Assembly (NCBI RefSeq): GCF_002159185.1
Contig: NZ_NFHD01000001.1
Location: forward strand, 62,001-126,000
Direction: 5' to 3'
Source: Gemmiger sp. An87
GTDB taxonomy: Bacteria > Bacillota > Clostridia > Oscillospirales > Ruminococcaceae
Length of the DNA: 64,000 nt
The notes under the pieces were generated by a model, which searched no databases, was not told where the DNA came from, and saw nothing but the letters and a program-made list of their open reading frames with translations. Below, piece by piece: positions 16,229-23,837 of this stretch. A program made the position numbers and the translations under genes. Position 1 is the first letter of the stretch. Each line of letters opens with the position of its first letter.

Positions 16229-16390
16229 GTATGCGCTGATTATGTATGATACTGTTTTTGCAGCCCCTCATCGGCCTCACCTCACTTTTTCCCAGGGGAT
16301 GGGTAGACTGTCACAGTAAGAGTTTATCTTGGAGAAATCATCAGGACTTCATCGAGAAATGTAAAATTTCCTCATTTTTCTTTTAATCCT

Positions 16391-16427
16391 TGTAACGAAA
16401 TTATACTGGGATTTTGGACACCTCTAT
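16391..16427 (+). repeat. TTGGACA-type dispersed repeat, copy 1
   Basis: TGTAACGAAATTATACTGGG then ATTTTGGACACCTCTATTAA resembles two better-matched copies at 30,012 and 31,678 (TAACGAATTA...ATTGGACAC). The match is partial here. Confidence 0.45.
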
Positions 16428-16460
16428 TAAAAATTTATTTGAATCGCTGGCTTTTTGTCC

Positions 16461-16877
16461 CTATTTCTCAATTTTATATCCCACCCGAAAAACGGTCTTG
16501 ATGTAGGTGGGGTGCTTGGGATCAGGCTCCAGCTTGTTCCGTAAGCGCCAGATCGTGTTGTCCACAGTATTGGTACCTAATTCATAGTCCTCACCCCAGG
16601 CTGCATTATAGAGCTGCTCCCGACTGAACACACGCCCAGGGCAGCGGGCCATGCAGTAAAGGATAGAGAACTCTCCGTAGTTCAGGCAGATCTCCACACC
16701 GGCCTTTGTGACCCGTCGCTGCTCTGGGAATATCTCTATATCCCCCAGAGTCAGGGTAGAAGGCGCAAGGTCAGTAGCATGGACAATCTGAACATCTTTT
16801 CCACGTAAGGCTCCCAGGATAGATTGAAAGACACTTCCGTCTGGATCAGAAGCACGAATTAGGATGATTTCTTCCAT
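16461..16877 (-). CDS. Winged-helix regulator without receiver domain (copy 1)
   Basis: A 138-residue protein with an OmpR/PhoB-type winged helix in residues 55-138 (NYGEFSILYCMARCPGRVFS, TNTVDNTIWRLRNKLEPDP, FRVGYKIE). The first 50 residues are too short for a receiver domain and have no phosphoacceptor Asp pocket. About 90% identical to the gene at 19,846. It may bind DNA constitutively or sense something through its short N-terminus (GSVFQSILGALRGKDVQIVH). GGGAGGGAG precedes ATG 16877. Confidence 0.85.
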   Translation of the reverse strand: MEEIILIRASDPDGSVFQSILGALRGKDVQIVHATDLAPSTLTLGDIEIFPEQRRVTKAGVEICLNYGEFSILYCMARCPGRVFSREQLYNAAWGEDYELGTNTVDNTIWRLRNKLEPDPKHPTYIKTVFRVGYKIEK

Positions 16878-16903
16878 GCTACTCCCTCCCTTGATCCACA
16901 TAA

Positions 16904-17221
16904 TTATGGATTTATTTCCGCTTTTTCTTTTGCGCTAAGATATTCTTTTTCAACCGCTTCAAGATATTGTTGACGATAGGCAGCAATGACCGCTTCATCT
17001 GACGCTATAAAATACCCCCATCGCGTTTTTTCAATCACACTATGCTGTTGCAGTTCCCGAATGGCTTTCCTGACAGTTTCCGGGCTGCTTCCTGCTTCTT
17101 TTGCAAGGTCTATGAAAGAGGGCAGCTTAGCCCCCAGTGCATACTCTCCATGTAGAACACGAAAGAATATTTCATTGGCAAGGCGTTGGTATACTTTTTC
17201 TCTCACGGTAATATCCCACAT
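16904..17221 (-). CDS. GntR family regulator (small)
   Basis: A 105-residue protein with a GntR winged helix in residues 5-75 (KLPSFIDLAKEAGSSPETVR, then KAIRELQQHSVIEKTRWGYF) and a short charged helical tail instead of an effector domain. The dimerising tail resembles YtrA-type regulators of ABC transporters. GGAGGAAGTTAG precedes ATG 17221. It is followed 26 bp on by the winged-helix gene in the same direction and separated from the ABC genes by a strong terminator. Confidence 0.85.
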   Translation of the reverse strand: MWDITVREKVYQRLANEIFFRVLHGEYALGAKLPSFIDLAKEAGSSPETVRKAIRELQQHSVIEKTRWGYFIASDEAVIAAYRQQYLEAVEKEYLSAKEKAEINP

Positions 17222-17240
17222 CTAACTTCCTCCATAGAAA

Positions 17241-17286
17241 AGAGCCGATAACCACAAGGGATCAAACCTTGTGTGTTATCGGCTCT
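17241..17286 (-). terminator. Strong terminator after the ABC cassette
   Basis: AGAGCCGATAACCACAAGG pairs with CCTTGTGTGTTATCGGCTCT (19-bp stem, one mismatch); on the minus strand the stem is followed by TTTTC. It overlaps the last codons of the KTR-domain gene. Confidence 0.88.
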
Positions 17287-17464
17287 GCGTCTGTGCGTCT
17301 GGCTCTTTGATAACGGATATATCCAGATTTTTTAGCGCAATCAGTGTTTCTTGCTTACATTTCGGACAGTACAGTGGAAATCTTTCAAGGATCGTATCTT
17401 CCCGGACTTTTATTCTGGTTTTACTTCCGCATACGGGGCATAGAACCCAATTTTCTTTTTGCAT
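17276..17464 (-). CDS. Cysteine-rich KTR domain protein
   Basis: A 62-residue zinc-ribbon-like protein with two CxxC pairs: WVLCPVCGSKTRIKV and PLYCPKCKQETLIALKN. The KTR family is typical of Tn916-like and related conjugative elements; its role is unknown, and nucleic-acid binding through zinc is a reasonable guess. Lies in the minus-strand operon after the DUF6440-like gene; its stop lies inside the operon terminator. Confidence 0.85.
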   Translation of the reverse strand: MQKENWVLCPVCGSKTRIKVREDTILERFPLYCPKCKQETLIALKNLDISVIKEPDAQTQSR

Positions 17465-17485
17465 GGTTCACCCCCTTTGCTATTT

Positions 17486-17653
17486 TTATTTCGATACAAT
17501 AGGCTTTCCATCTTTATCAATCAAGGGGCAAAGACCTACGCCGGTTCCAAACTTTGCGACAAGGTAATTAACCCCGGTTTCTCTATCCACTACCACATAA
17601 AAGCCTTTCACACCTCCTGCGGTTTCGGTAATTTCAAATCTGTCACTTACCAT
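17486..17653 (-). CDS. DUF6440-like small protein
   Basis: 55 residues: FEITETAGGVKGFYVVVDRE followed by TGVNYL and LCPLIDKDGKPIV. This short beta-rich pattern matches the DUF6440 family as I recall it; function unknown. ATG 17653 has AGGAGG 7 bp upstream; a longer frame from 17701 starts inside the permease gene region without RBS. Same operon as the ABC transporter upstream. Confidence 0.8.
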   Translation of the reverse strand: MVSDRFEITETAGGVKGFYVVVDRETGVNYLVAKFGTGVGLCPLIDKDGKPIVSK

Positions 17654-17681
17654 ATAGATACCTCCTAACCATTCAAGAAAA

Positions 17682-18329
17682 TCAGAGTTCTTGCCTTGCA
17701 AAAATACGATAACTGATTTGATACATCACATAGCACCACACTAATGCCACAAGCGGAGAGCAACAGAGAAGAATAAACACAAGCTGATCGGTCAGCTCAA
17801 CTCCTAATGTGGCAAGAAGCTGATATATTCCAAAACAAATCCCTGCCGGAATAAGGAAAGATACCAACAGCAGGACGCGGCCTCTTTCTGCTCCAAACTT
17901 GAATACAAGAGGAATTGACATACTACCAAAAATCAGAGCGATCACCCATGAAATCAAAGCTAAAAATAAAAGTTCCCCGATCCCCACAAGGTCAAACGTG
18001 ATTTTATTTGTGATAAGGCCGCCGATAGAACCAACCACCAGTCCAAAAAGGCTGCCAACAGCGCAAAAGATAGCCAGTACAATAAATTTTCCGCCCACCA
18101 ATTCTTTCTTGGAAACTGGCATAATCATGGCATATCGTGTCCACTTGGAATTATCGTCAAAAGAGAAAGTTGTTACAATCATCATGCTACACAGAATGGC
18201 GCACACGAAGATATAGCCTTCAACACCAGAAAACGGGATAAGCGCGGCTGCAAAGACCACGAGAATGAACAGCATGGATTTGGCATTATGGCCGATATTG
18301 AATAAATCTTTTAGAACAAGGCTTTTCAT
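17682..18329 (-). CDS. ABC-2 type transporter permease
   Basis: 215 residues with six hydrophobic segments and the ABC-2 layout (N-terminal KDLFNIGHNAKSMLFILVVF; FSFDDNSKWTRYAMIMPVSK, a motif common in bacitracin/lantibiotic-type exporters). It forms the membrane channel for the ATPase whose gene overlaps it by 4 bp (18326-18329). Probable role: export or removal of a peptide antibiotic or membrane-active compound. Confidence 0.88.
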   Translation of the reverse strand: MKSLVLKDLFNIGHNAKSMLFILVVFAAALIPFSGVEGYIFVCAILCSMMIVTTFSFDDNSKWTRYAMIMPVSKKELVGGKFIVLAIFCAVGSLFGLVVGSIGGLITNKITFDLVGIGELLFLALISWVIALIFGSMSIPLVFKFGAERGRVLLLVSFLIPAGICFGIYQLLATLGVELTDQLVFILLCCSPLVALVWCYVMYQISYRIFARQEL

Positions 18330-19186
18330 TTTGCTTGCTCTCCTTTCACATACAGCAGCAGAATATCATCGATGGTGGCATCATCCACTACGGCATTTTT
18401 ATACTTTTTTCTGGCCTTTTCCTTGTCAGCCACCAACACATTCCATTGGTAGTCGTCCTTTCGGTAGGCCAAAACTTCTTCTTTGTCGAGCTGGTCGAAC
18501 AAGGCAGCACCGCAACGGACGATACCATAATGGTAGCGAAGTTCATCTTTCGTTTTACAAAAAAGAACTTTGCCCTGATGGATAAAAGTAATATAGTCTG
18601 CGACTTTTTCTAAATCCGTTGTAATGTGCGAGGACATCAAAATAGAATGGTTTTCATCCTGAACAAAGTCAAGAAATACATCAAGAATATCATCCCGCAT
18701 CACAGGATCGAGGCCACTTGTCGCTTCATCCAAAATCAGCAGTTTAGGCTTATGGGAAAGGGCAACGGCAATGCACAGTTTCATTTTCATTCCCTTGGAC
18801 AAAGATTTAATCTCTTTATCCGTAGGAAGCTGAAAGCGGTTCAGATAGTTCTGAAACAAATGTGCGTCCCATTGTTTGTAGGCAGCACCAGCAATTTTTC
18901 CTACTTTGGCCGGTGTAAGAGTTTCATAGAAATTGATGCCGTCAAAGACAACGCCGATGTCCTCTTTGAGCTGTTTAGAGGACGCCAATTCTTGCCCCCA
19001 AAAAGTGACCACACCATCGTCCTTACGGATCAGGTCAAGAATGGCATTGATGGTTGTGCTTTTTCCAGCTCCATTTTCACCAATCAATCCCATGATCGTA
19101 CCTTTTGGCACCGAAAAAGAAACATGGTCTAACTTAAAATCGGCGTACTGCTTTGTCAAGTTATCGACTTGCAAAATTGCATCCAT
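18326..19186 (-). CDS. ABC transporter ATP-binding protein (YtrB-like)
   Basis: 286 residues with Walker A GENGAGKST, Q-loop region, signature LSKGMKMKL, Walker B LLILDEATSGLDP and H-loop SSHITTDLE. The C-terminal 75 residues are a family-specific extension. The gene lies directly after a YtrA-type GntR regulator (2 bp gap), the same order as the ytr operon, which responds to cell-wall antibiotics. One transcript from the promoter at 19,610. Confidence 0.92.
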   Translation of the reverse strand: MDAILQVDNLTKQYADFKLDHVSFSVPKGTIMGLIGENGAGKSTTINAILDLIRKDDGVVTFWGQELASSKQLKEDIGVVFDGINFYETLTPAKVGKIAGAAYKQWDAHLFQNYLNRFQLPTDKEIKSLSKGMKMKLCIAVALSHKPKLLILDEATSGLDPVMRDDILDVFLDFVQDENHSILMSSHITTDLEKVADYITFIHQGKVLFCKTKDELRYHYGIVRCGAALFDQLDKEEVLAYRKDDYQWNVLVADKEKARKKYKNAVVDDATIDDILLLYVKGEQAK

Positions 19187-19188
19187 AG

Positions 19189-19566
19189 TTAATCCTCCTC
19201 CTGATAAAACATCGTCAGCAATTCAACCAGCTTTTCTAACGATATTCCACTTGTCCGCCCTATATCAGCGGCTTCTTGCAAATGTTCTTCGGCCAATCTT
19301 TGACGTTCTTCCTGATAAAAGTCTTTGTTTTGAGCCGATACAAAACTTCCTCGTCCTACTGTCGTTTCAATAAAACCGTCCCTTTGTAAATCTTCGTATG
19401 CTTTTTGAACGGTAATGACGCTCACATGAATGGACTTTGCCAGCGCCCGCATAGAGGGAATCGGATCACCGGTTTTCAATTCACCACTCATAATCATGGC
19501 TTTTATCTGTGAAGTTATCTGCTCATAAATCGGCTTGTTCGTATTGCTGCTTATGATGATTTCCAC
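19189..19566 (-). CDS. GntR family regulator (YtrA-type)
   Basis: 125 residues: GntR winged helix (NKPIYEQITSQIKAMIMSGE, IPSMRALAKSIHVSVITVQK, RDGFIETTVGRGSFV) and a short C-terminal dimerisation helix. GTG 19566 with GGAGGGGCGTT upstream is preferred to the 19638 start, which lies in the promoter. First gene of the ABC operon; it should repress it through the palindrome overlapping the start of transcription. Confidence 0.9.
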   Translation of the reverse strand: MEIIISSNTNKPIYEQITSQIKAMIMSGELKTGDPIPSMRALAKSIHVSVITVQKAYEDLQRDGFIETTVGRGSFVSAQNKDFYQEERQRLAEEHLQEAADIGRTSGISLEKLVELLTMFYQEED

Positions 19567-19585
19567 AACGCCCCTCCTTTGTCCT

Positions 19586-19638
19586 ATAATGTACTTATCG
19601 TACAAGTACATTATATGCAAACAGAACAGATTTGTCAA
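19586..19638 (-). promoter_or_regulatory. Consensus promoter with 29-bp operator palindrome
   Basis: On the minus strand TTGACA (19633-19638), 17-bp spacer and TATAAT (19610-19615). A perfect inverted repeat with 11-bp arms, ATAATGTACTT / AAGTACATTAT around a 7-bp centre (19586-19614), overlaps the -10 and the start point. This is the expected binding site of the GntR protein encoded immediately downstream. Confidence 0.85.
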
Positions 19639-19678
19639 GGCGTTAAACAGTCAATACTACATAGATAATTGAACGTAT

Positions 19679-19779
19679 CTACGCATTTAGGGGCAAAAGC
19701 CCACGGAAATCAAGACTTCTCGGTGGGGTGATAGAATGGTTTATCAAATCTCTGCCGAAACGGGCTTTGAAATGCGTAG
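19679..19779. ncRNA. Candidate structured RNA or leader
   Basis: CTACGCATTT (19679-19688) and AAATGCGTAG (19770-19779) enclose about 80 nt with a nested pair AAAGCCC / GGGCTTT and further small dyads, then a terminator follows at 19,794. No protein frame is present. The nested long-range pairing is unusual for chance sequence; family unknown. Confidence 0.4.
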
Positions 19780-19793
19780 AATAACCCCATAGG

Positions 19794-19840
19794 AAAACGC
19801 CGGGCGCAGGGCCAGCAGGCCGCCGCGTCCGGCGTTTTTT
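19794..19840. terminator. Terminator after winged-helix copy 2
   Basis: AAAACGCCGG and CCGGCGTTTT form a 10-bp stem around a GC-rich inner region, with T-runs on both strands (TTTTTT on plus). It lies 6 bp after the stop of the winged-helix gene on the minus strand. Confidence 0.8.
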
Positions 19841-19845
19841 GTATG

Positions 19846-20262
19846 TTATCTCTCAATTTTATATCCCACCCGAAAAACGGTCTTGATGTAGGTGGGGTGC
19901 TTTGGGTCAGGCTCCAGCTTGTTCCGTAGTCGCCAGATCGTGTTGTCCACGGTGTTAGTGCCTAATTCATAGTTCTCACCCCAGGCCGCATTGTAGAGCT
20001 GCTCCCGGCTGAATACACGACCAGGGCAGCGGGCCATACAGTAAAGGATGGAGAACTCTCCATAGTTCAGGCAGACCTCTACACCTGCCTTTGTGACCCG
20101 ACGCTGCTCTGGGAATATCTCAATATTTCCCAGAGTCAGGGCAGAAGGCTCCAGGTCAGTTACATGGAGAATCTGGACATCTTTTCCCTGTAAGGCTTCC
20201 AGGATGGAGCGAAAGACACTTCCATCTGGGTCAGAAGTACGGATGACTATAATCTCTTTCAT
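19846..20262 (-). CDS. Winged-helix regulator without receiver domain (copy 2)
   Basis: 138 residues, the same length as the gene at 16,461 and about 90% identical, including LGNIEIFPEQRRVTKAGVE and the whole C-terminal OmpR-type winged helix. Differences cluster in the first 45 residues (LEALQGKDVQILHVTDLEPS). The two copies bracket the GntR/ABC cassette and lie on the same strand. GGAGGAAATCGC precedes ATG 20262. Confidence 0.85.
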   Translation of the reverse strand: MKEIIVIRTSDPDGSVFRSILEALQGKDVQILHVTDLEPSALTLGNIEIFPEQRRVTKAGVEVCLNYGEFSILYCMARCPGRVFSREQLYNAAWGENYELGTNTVDNTIWRLRNKLEPDPKHPTYIKTVFRVGYKIER

Positions 20263-20416
20263 GCGATTTCCTCCGTTGGCCGCCAATCCTGGTATCTTAC
20301 TTCTTCAGCATCAAAAAGCGGCAGCCTTGATTTTGCTCAAAGCCGCCGCTGTTCTTAGACGTGTCAAAACACTGCTGCACGACGGCTTTTTTCTTTTTGC
20401 CGTCGCCCGGCAACAG

Positions 20417-21172
20417 TTAGTTTTCGATTTTTTTCTTGTGGGAAAAGACAATCAATCCAACCAGAAACATCACAATAAAGCAAAGTACAATGCTGATACA
20501 TCCGCCGATGGTAGCCGGTACAGGGGCTTCATAGTAAGTAGATTTATCCGAGAAGAACATGGACACACGATATGCGAAGCTGCCCGGAATGATAAAACCA
20601 CTTTCTGAACCGATGAACAGGCAGGATGCAAAGCCATATATAACCCCTACAACGCTTGTTACAATGATATTGCGGCTCAAGTTGATAACGATTGCCCCTA
20701 AACAGGTAGTTATCAAAACGACAACACCAGCTTCAATTCCAAACCCGATTGCCAGATTGAGGAACAGGGAAACACCCCCGGTCAACCTGCCTGCTCCATT
20801 GAGTACCGTCACAAGCAGGCCAAAAGCGATAAATAAGACGGCCGCGAAGCCGAAGCCGATAACGATGCTGACAGCGACTTTCGATAGAAAGAGCTTCTTC
20901 TTTGAAAAACCGTAGGTAATCCAGTTGATGTAAGTCTTGTTCTTGTATTCCTGATAAAACAGCGAACCAATCAAAATGAAGATCACCATTGGGAAGAACA
21001 TGGAAAATTGGTTATTCATAAAGAAGAACAGGTCGGCAAGCGATTTTGTGCTGTTGTTGAAAACTGCCCCCGCACCGCCGGTAATGATGGGAAGAAGCGA
21101 CAACAGCAGAAGAAATACCATAAACCATTCCCGCTTCAACTTGTAAAACTCGTTTTTAATCAACATTCCCAT
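20417..21172 (-). CDS. ABC-2 type permease (lantibiotic-type)
   Basis: 251 residues with six membrane segments and a GFSKKKLFLSKVAVSI cytoplasmic turn after helix 2, as in the MutE/MutG and BcrB-type permeases that expel lantibiotics or bacitracin. Start overlaps the last base of the ATPase gene. C-terminus VFSHKKKIEN is basic. Likely controlled by the two-component system encoded upstream. Confidence 0.88.
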   Translation of the reverse strand: MGMLIKNEFYKLKREWFMVFLLLLSLLPIITGGAGAVFNNSTKSLADLFFFMNNQFSMFFPMVIFILIGSLFYQEYKNKTYINWITYGFSKKKLFLSKVAVSIVIGFGFAAVLFIAFGLLVTVLNGAGRLTGGVSLFLNLAIGFGIEAGVVVLITTCLGAIVINLSRNIIVTSVVGVIYGFASCLFIGSESGFIIPGSFAYRVSMFFSDKSTYYEAPVPATIGGCISIVLCFIVMFLVGLIVFSHKKKIEN

Positions 21173-21861
21173 TATGCTTCCTCCCTCTGGCCGGAAGTCA
21201 TAATATCCTCATACAGTGCTTCCAGTTCCTTTTCGTTATAGTCGTTTTCTACAACCTTGATGATTTTTCCGCCACGAATGAAAATAAGAACATCTGTGAC
21301 AGCGGCAATCTCCGTCAGATTATGGCTTGATACCAAAATACAGTGTTGGGGCGATTTCAGGCGTTCTTTCAGAAGCAGCCGGATTTCCTTTATCCCCATT
21401 GGATCAAGGCCATTGGTAGGTTCGTCCAGCAGCAAATATTGAACATTGCCTAAAAAGGCGCGAGCAATTCCCAGCCGTTGGCGCATCCCCAAAGAAAGTT
21501 GAGAGAACAGCTTTTTCCGGGCGTCCAGCAGGTTTACTTGTTTGAGCGCCGCTTCGATGTTTGGCCGTTTCAGACCTAAATACTGTGCGTGGAGCTTCAA
21601 ATTTTCCTCTACGGTGAGCCGGGGGTAAAAAGCTGGGTATTCAATCAAACTTCCAAAACATCTACTGGAAACGGGTTGCCCATCCGAGAGGATTTCTCCC
21701 GAAAAGGCGGTCAGGCCCAGCATGGACTTAAACAGTGTTGTTTTACCGGCCCCGTTCGGCCCCAGAATACCATAGATTTTTCCTTGCTCTAAAGTCAGGT
21801 TGATGTTGGACAGCAAGGCGGTATTTCCAACATTCAGATTTACATTTTTGATTTGCAGCAT
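21172..21861 (-). CDS. ABC transporter ATP-binding protein (BcrA/MutF-like)
   Basis: 229 residues with Walker A GPNGAGKTT, signature LSLGMRQRL, Walker B YLLLDEPTNGLDP and H-loop SSHNLTEI. The size, the LSLGMRQRLGIARAF block and pairing with one 250-residue permease fit peptide-antibiotic export or immunity transporters. AGGAATTTC precedes ATG 21861. Confidence 0.92.
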   Translation of the reverse strand: MLQIKNVNLNVGNTALLSNINLTLEQGKIYGILGPNGAGKTTLFKSMLGLTAFSGEILSDGQPVSSRCFGSLIEYPAFYPRLTVEENLKLHAQYLGLKRPNIEAALKQVNLLDARKKLFSQLSLGMRQRLGIARAFLGNVQYLLLDEPTNGLDPMGIKEIRLLLKERLKSPQHCILVSSHNLTEIAAVTDVLIFIRGGKIIKVVENDYNEKELEALYEDIMTSGQREEA

Positions 21862-21873
21862 GAAATTCCTCCG

Positions 21874-22047
21874 TTATTGAAAAAAGATAAAAAGCAAAAA
21901 GGCCACAGCGTAAATCAAAAATGAAATCCCGATGGGTTTTGACCTCTGTTTTAGCCCTTTTAGGCCATCGCTCAATATGCCATGCAAAGCCATGAGCAGG
22001 CACACCACCAAAGCGATGAGTGAAATTACTAAAGCTACTTTAACCAT
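21874..22047 (-). CDS. Small two-helix membrane protein (57 aa)
   Basis: ATG 22047 has AGGAGG 8 bp upstream. The product has two hydrophobic segments (VALVISLIALVVCLLMALHG and ISFLIYAVAFLLFIFF) joined by a basic loop. It ends 12 bp before the ABC ATPase start and is the first gene after the presumed response-regulator site. Possible accessory subunit of the transporter. No family recognised. Confidence 0.72.
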   Translation of the reverse strand: MVKVALVISLIALVVCLLMALHGILSDGLKGLKQRSKPIGISFLIYAVAFLLFIFFQ

Positions 22048-22100
22048 TGTTTGTACCTCCTATGGCTCATACTTTACCAAAGAGGTTTAGGATTTGTTTG

Positions 22101-22122
22101 AGGAAAGTCTAAGGAAAGTCTA
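22101..22122 (-). promoter_or_regulatory. Tandem 11-bp repeats, probable response-regulator site
   Basis: AGGAAAGTCTA occurs twice head to tail with no gap, followed by a third partial unit. OmpR/PhoB-type regulators bind such 10-11 bp direct repeats. The site lies 54 bp upstream of the small membrane protein/ABC operon and downstream of the kinase terminator. Confidence 0.6.
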
Positions 22123-22134
22123 AGGATGAAAAAA

Positions 22135-22152
22135 GAGCTGCCGAAGCAGCCC
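22135..22152 (-). terminator. Terminator after the histidine kinase gene
   Basis: On the minus strand GGGCTGC-TTCG-GCAGCTC followed by TTTTTT; a stable UUCG tetraloop hairpin 2 bp after the kinase stop codon. Confidence 0.9.
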
Positions 22153-22153
22153 T

Positions 22154-23056
22154 TTAGAAATTAACAATGGGAAACACGATTTGAATTGCAAAGATACCAT
22201 TTTGCAGAGAAGCCGAGATTTGCCCGCCCATACGGGTCACAAGTCTTTGAGCGATTGCCAGCCCCAGCCCGGTTGTCTTTTTTGTCCGTGACTGGTCGGT
22301 GGTGTAAAAGCGATCAAACAAATGGGGAATATCTTCCTGCTGAATACTGCTCGACGCATTTTTAACGGTTATGACCGTTTGAGCTTCTTCTAACGCTGCG
22401 GTGATCTGATAATTTCCATCCCCGTGAACAAGCGCATTATAAACCACATTTGAGAAAATCCGGGTCAAGGCATCTGGATCGCCCCAAATGATAGCCGGTG
22501 AATTTGGGATAACGATATGGGGAACGCATTTTTTCTGTTCAAAATCGCCATAGTATGAGGCGACAACATCCCGAAGTACACTGTGTATATCTGTATTCCT
22601 GCAATTCAATTTCAGTTCGTCGGCCTCAATCCTTGCAAATTCAAACAGTTGGTCGAGAAGCAGCTTTACAGCGGAAATTCTTTCTCCCGCAATCATCACA
22701 TATTCTTTTTGATCCCCGGTTAAATCCTGTTCCTGTAAGAGCTGGATATAGCCGTTTGCTGTTGCCAGCGGCGTTCGCAGGTCATGGGACAGACTGGTGA
22801 TAGTATCCCGGAACAGGGTATCGCTCCTTTCGATTTCCTGACCCATGCTGCGATATTTTTTCAGAAGATGATTGATACTTGTAGCCAGATCCTGTATTGG
22901 CCTATCCGTTTTTTCCACCATGATTTCTGTTTGCGTATCCCGGTCTGTCAAAAAATCAATCTGCTTTTTGATTTTCCGAACCAGCCTCCGCTGATAAATC
23001 AGTTTCAGAAGCAAAAACAGGGAAAGCATTGCCAGCAAGATACATAACACAATCAC
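22154..23056 (-). CDS. Sensor histidine kinase (intramembrane-sensing type)
   Basis: 300 residues: one N-terminal membrane helix (LCILLAMLSLFLLLKLIY), no extracellular domain, HisKA with the phospho-acceptor in ITSLSHDLRTPLATANG near residue 90, and HATPase_c with NVVYNALVHG, DRFYTTD and TGLGLAIAQRL. Short kinases of this kind pair with ABC transporters that detect cell-wall-active peptides. It lies after the ABC genes of its own operon, partner of the response regulator at 24,787. Confidence 0.92.
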   Translation of the reverse strand: MIVLCILLAMLSLFLLLKLIYQRRLVRKIKKQIDFLTDRDTQTEIMVEKTDRPIQDLATSINHLLKKYRSMGQEIERSDTLFRDTITSLSHDLRTPLATANGYIQLLQEQDLTGDQKEYVMIAGERISAVKLLLDQLFEFARIEADELKLNCRNTDIHSVLRDVVASYYGDFEQKKCVPHIVIPNSPAIIWGDPDALTRIFSNVVYNALVHGDGNYQITAALEEAQTVITVKNASSSIQQEDIPHLFDRFYTTDQSRTKKTTGLGLAIAQRLVTRMGGQISASLQNGIFAIQIVFPIVNF

Positions 23057-23063
23057 GCAGCCA

Positions 23064-23837
23064 TCACCGCCTTTCCAAACCGCGCAAATCCAACCTTTGA
23101 AATAGGGAGAACGAAATAGCTGTCGGTAAAAAAAGATATATTCCCAGTGTAACCAAAATGGGTATTAAATCCTCCCCAATGGTATTGATCTGCAAGCTAT
23201 GGGAAAGCCCTACCACCCAATACTTGTAGAGCGAATAATCCATATCCAATGCTGTGCTTATCTTTGTGAGGTATAGATACAAAACCCCCAGCATAAAAAA
23301 TGCGGTAATCGTGACAATTATCCGATGCCGGAGCAGGTAACTTAATAGATTAAGAAATGCGGTGTACCCTAAAAAGCACAGACATTGAAGCAGAAGAAAG
23401 GCTCCGATTGCAGAAAACGAATAGTCTATGTCATACCGGGATGCTCCCATTATCAAAATGGACAAATATGCAACGCCAAAGCATACAAACAGAAAAACCA
23501 AAACGCCAATCCATGAGGCCAGCAGTTTTCCAAAGAATAGATGTACTCTGCTTGTTCCTTTAGAAAGTGCGATACTGTATGTGCCGGTATGAAAATCCTC
23601 TGTAAAGTACAGGCACAAAAAGAGTGTCAACGGAAAGATCAGGCTGTAATCTGAAAATAGAAACTCCGTGAACGAAACCAGTGATATAGCCGGAAACATA
23701 CCATTTACCGAATTATGATAAAATGTCAGGGCAAGCGCAAAGACAAAAAAAGCAGCCAGTGCGAGGCAGGCCCCAAACAGGCGGTTTTTGCGGATACGGA
23801 ATAACTCACTTTGTATCGTCTGGATCACTCTTTGCAC
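23064..23837 (-). CDS. ABC transporter permease
   Basis: 257 residues, six hydrophobic segments; FTEDFHTGTYSIALSKGTSR followed by FFGKLLASW is the ABC-2 coupling motif. Overlaps the ATPase gene by 32 bp, so the pair is translated together. Part of the operon HTH - response regulator - ATPase - permease - kinase. Confidence 0.85.
   Translation of the reverse strand: MQRVIQTIQSELFRIRKNRLFGACLALAAFFVFALALTFYHNSVNGMFPAISLVSFTEFLFSDYSLIFPLTLFLCLYFTEDFHTGTYSIALSKGTSRVHLFFGKLLASWIGVLVFLFVCFGVAYLSILIMGASRYDIDYSFSAIGAFLLLQCLCFLGYTAFLNLLSYLLRHRIIVTITAFFMLGVLYLYLTKISTALDMDYSLYKYWVVGLSHSLQINTIGEDLIPILVTLGIYLFLPTAISFSLFQRLDLRGLERR

Larger units (their letters stand above)
15940..16460. other. Non-coding stretch between sigma-like and winged-helix genes
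   Basis: About 520 bp with no convincing gene. It holds a GC-rich inverted repeat around CGGGGACAAACCCCCG (about 15,884-15,900), the terminator at 16,198 and a copy of the TTTTGGACA-type repeat at 16,391. Confidence 0.5.

Noticed and set aside
16461-20262. The duplicated winged-helix genes as transposase or IS ends of a composite transposon
   Set aside because: They encode OmpR-type DNA-binding domains with no transposase motifs and no terminal inverted repeats were found.
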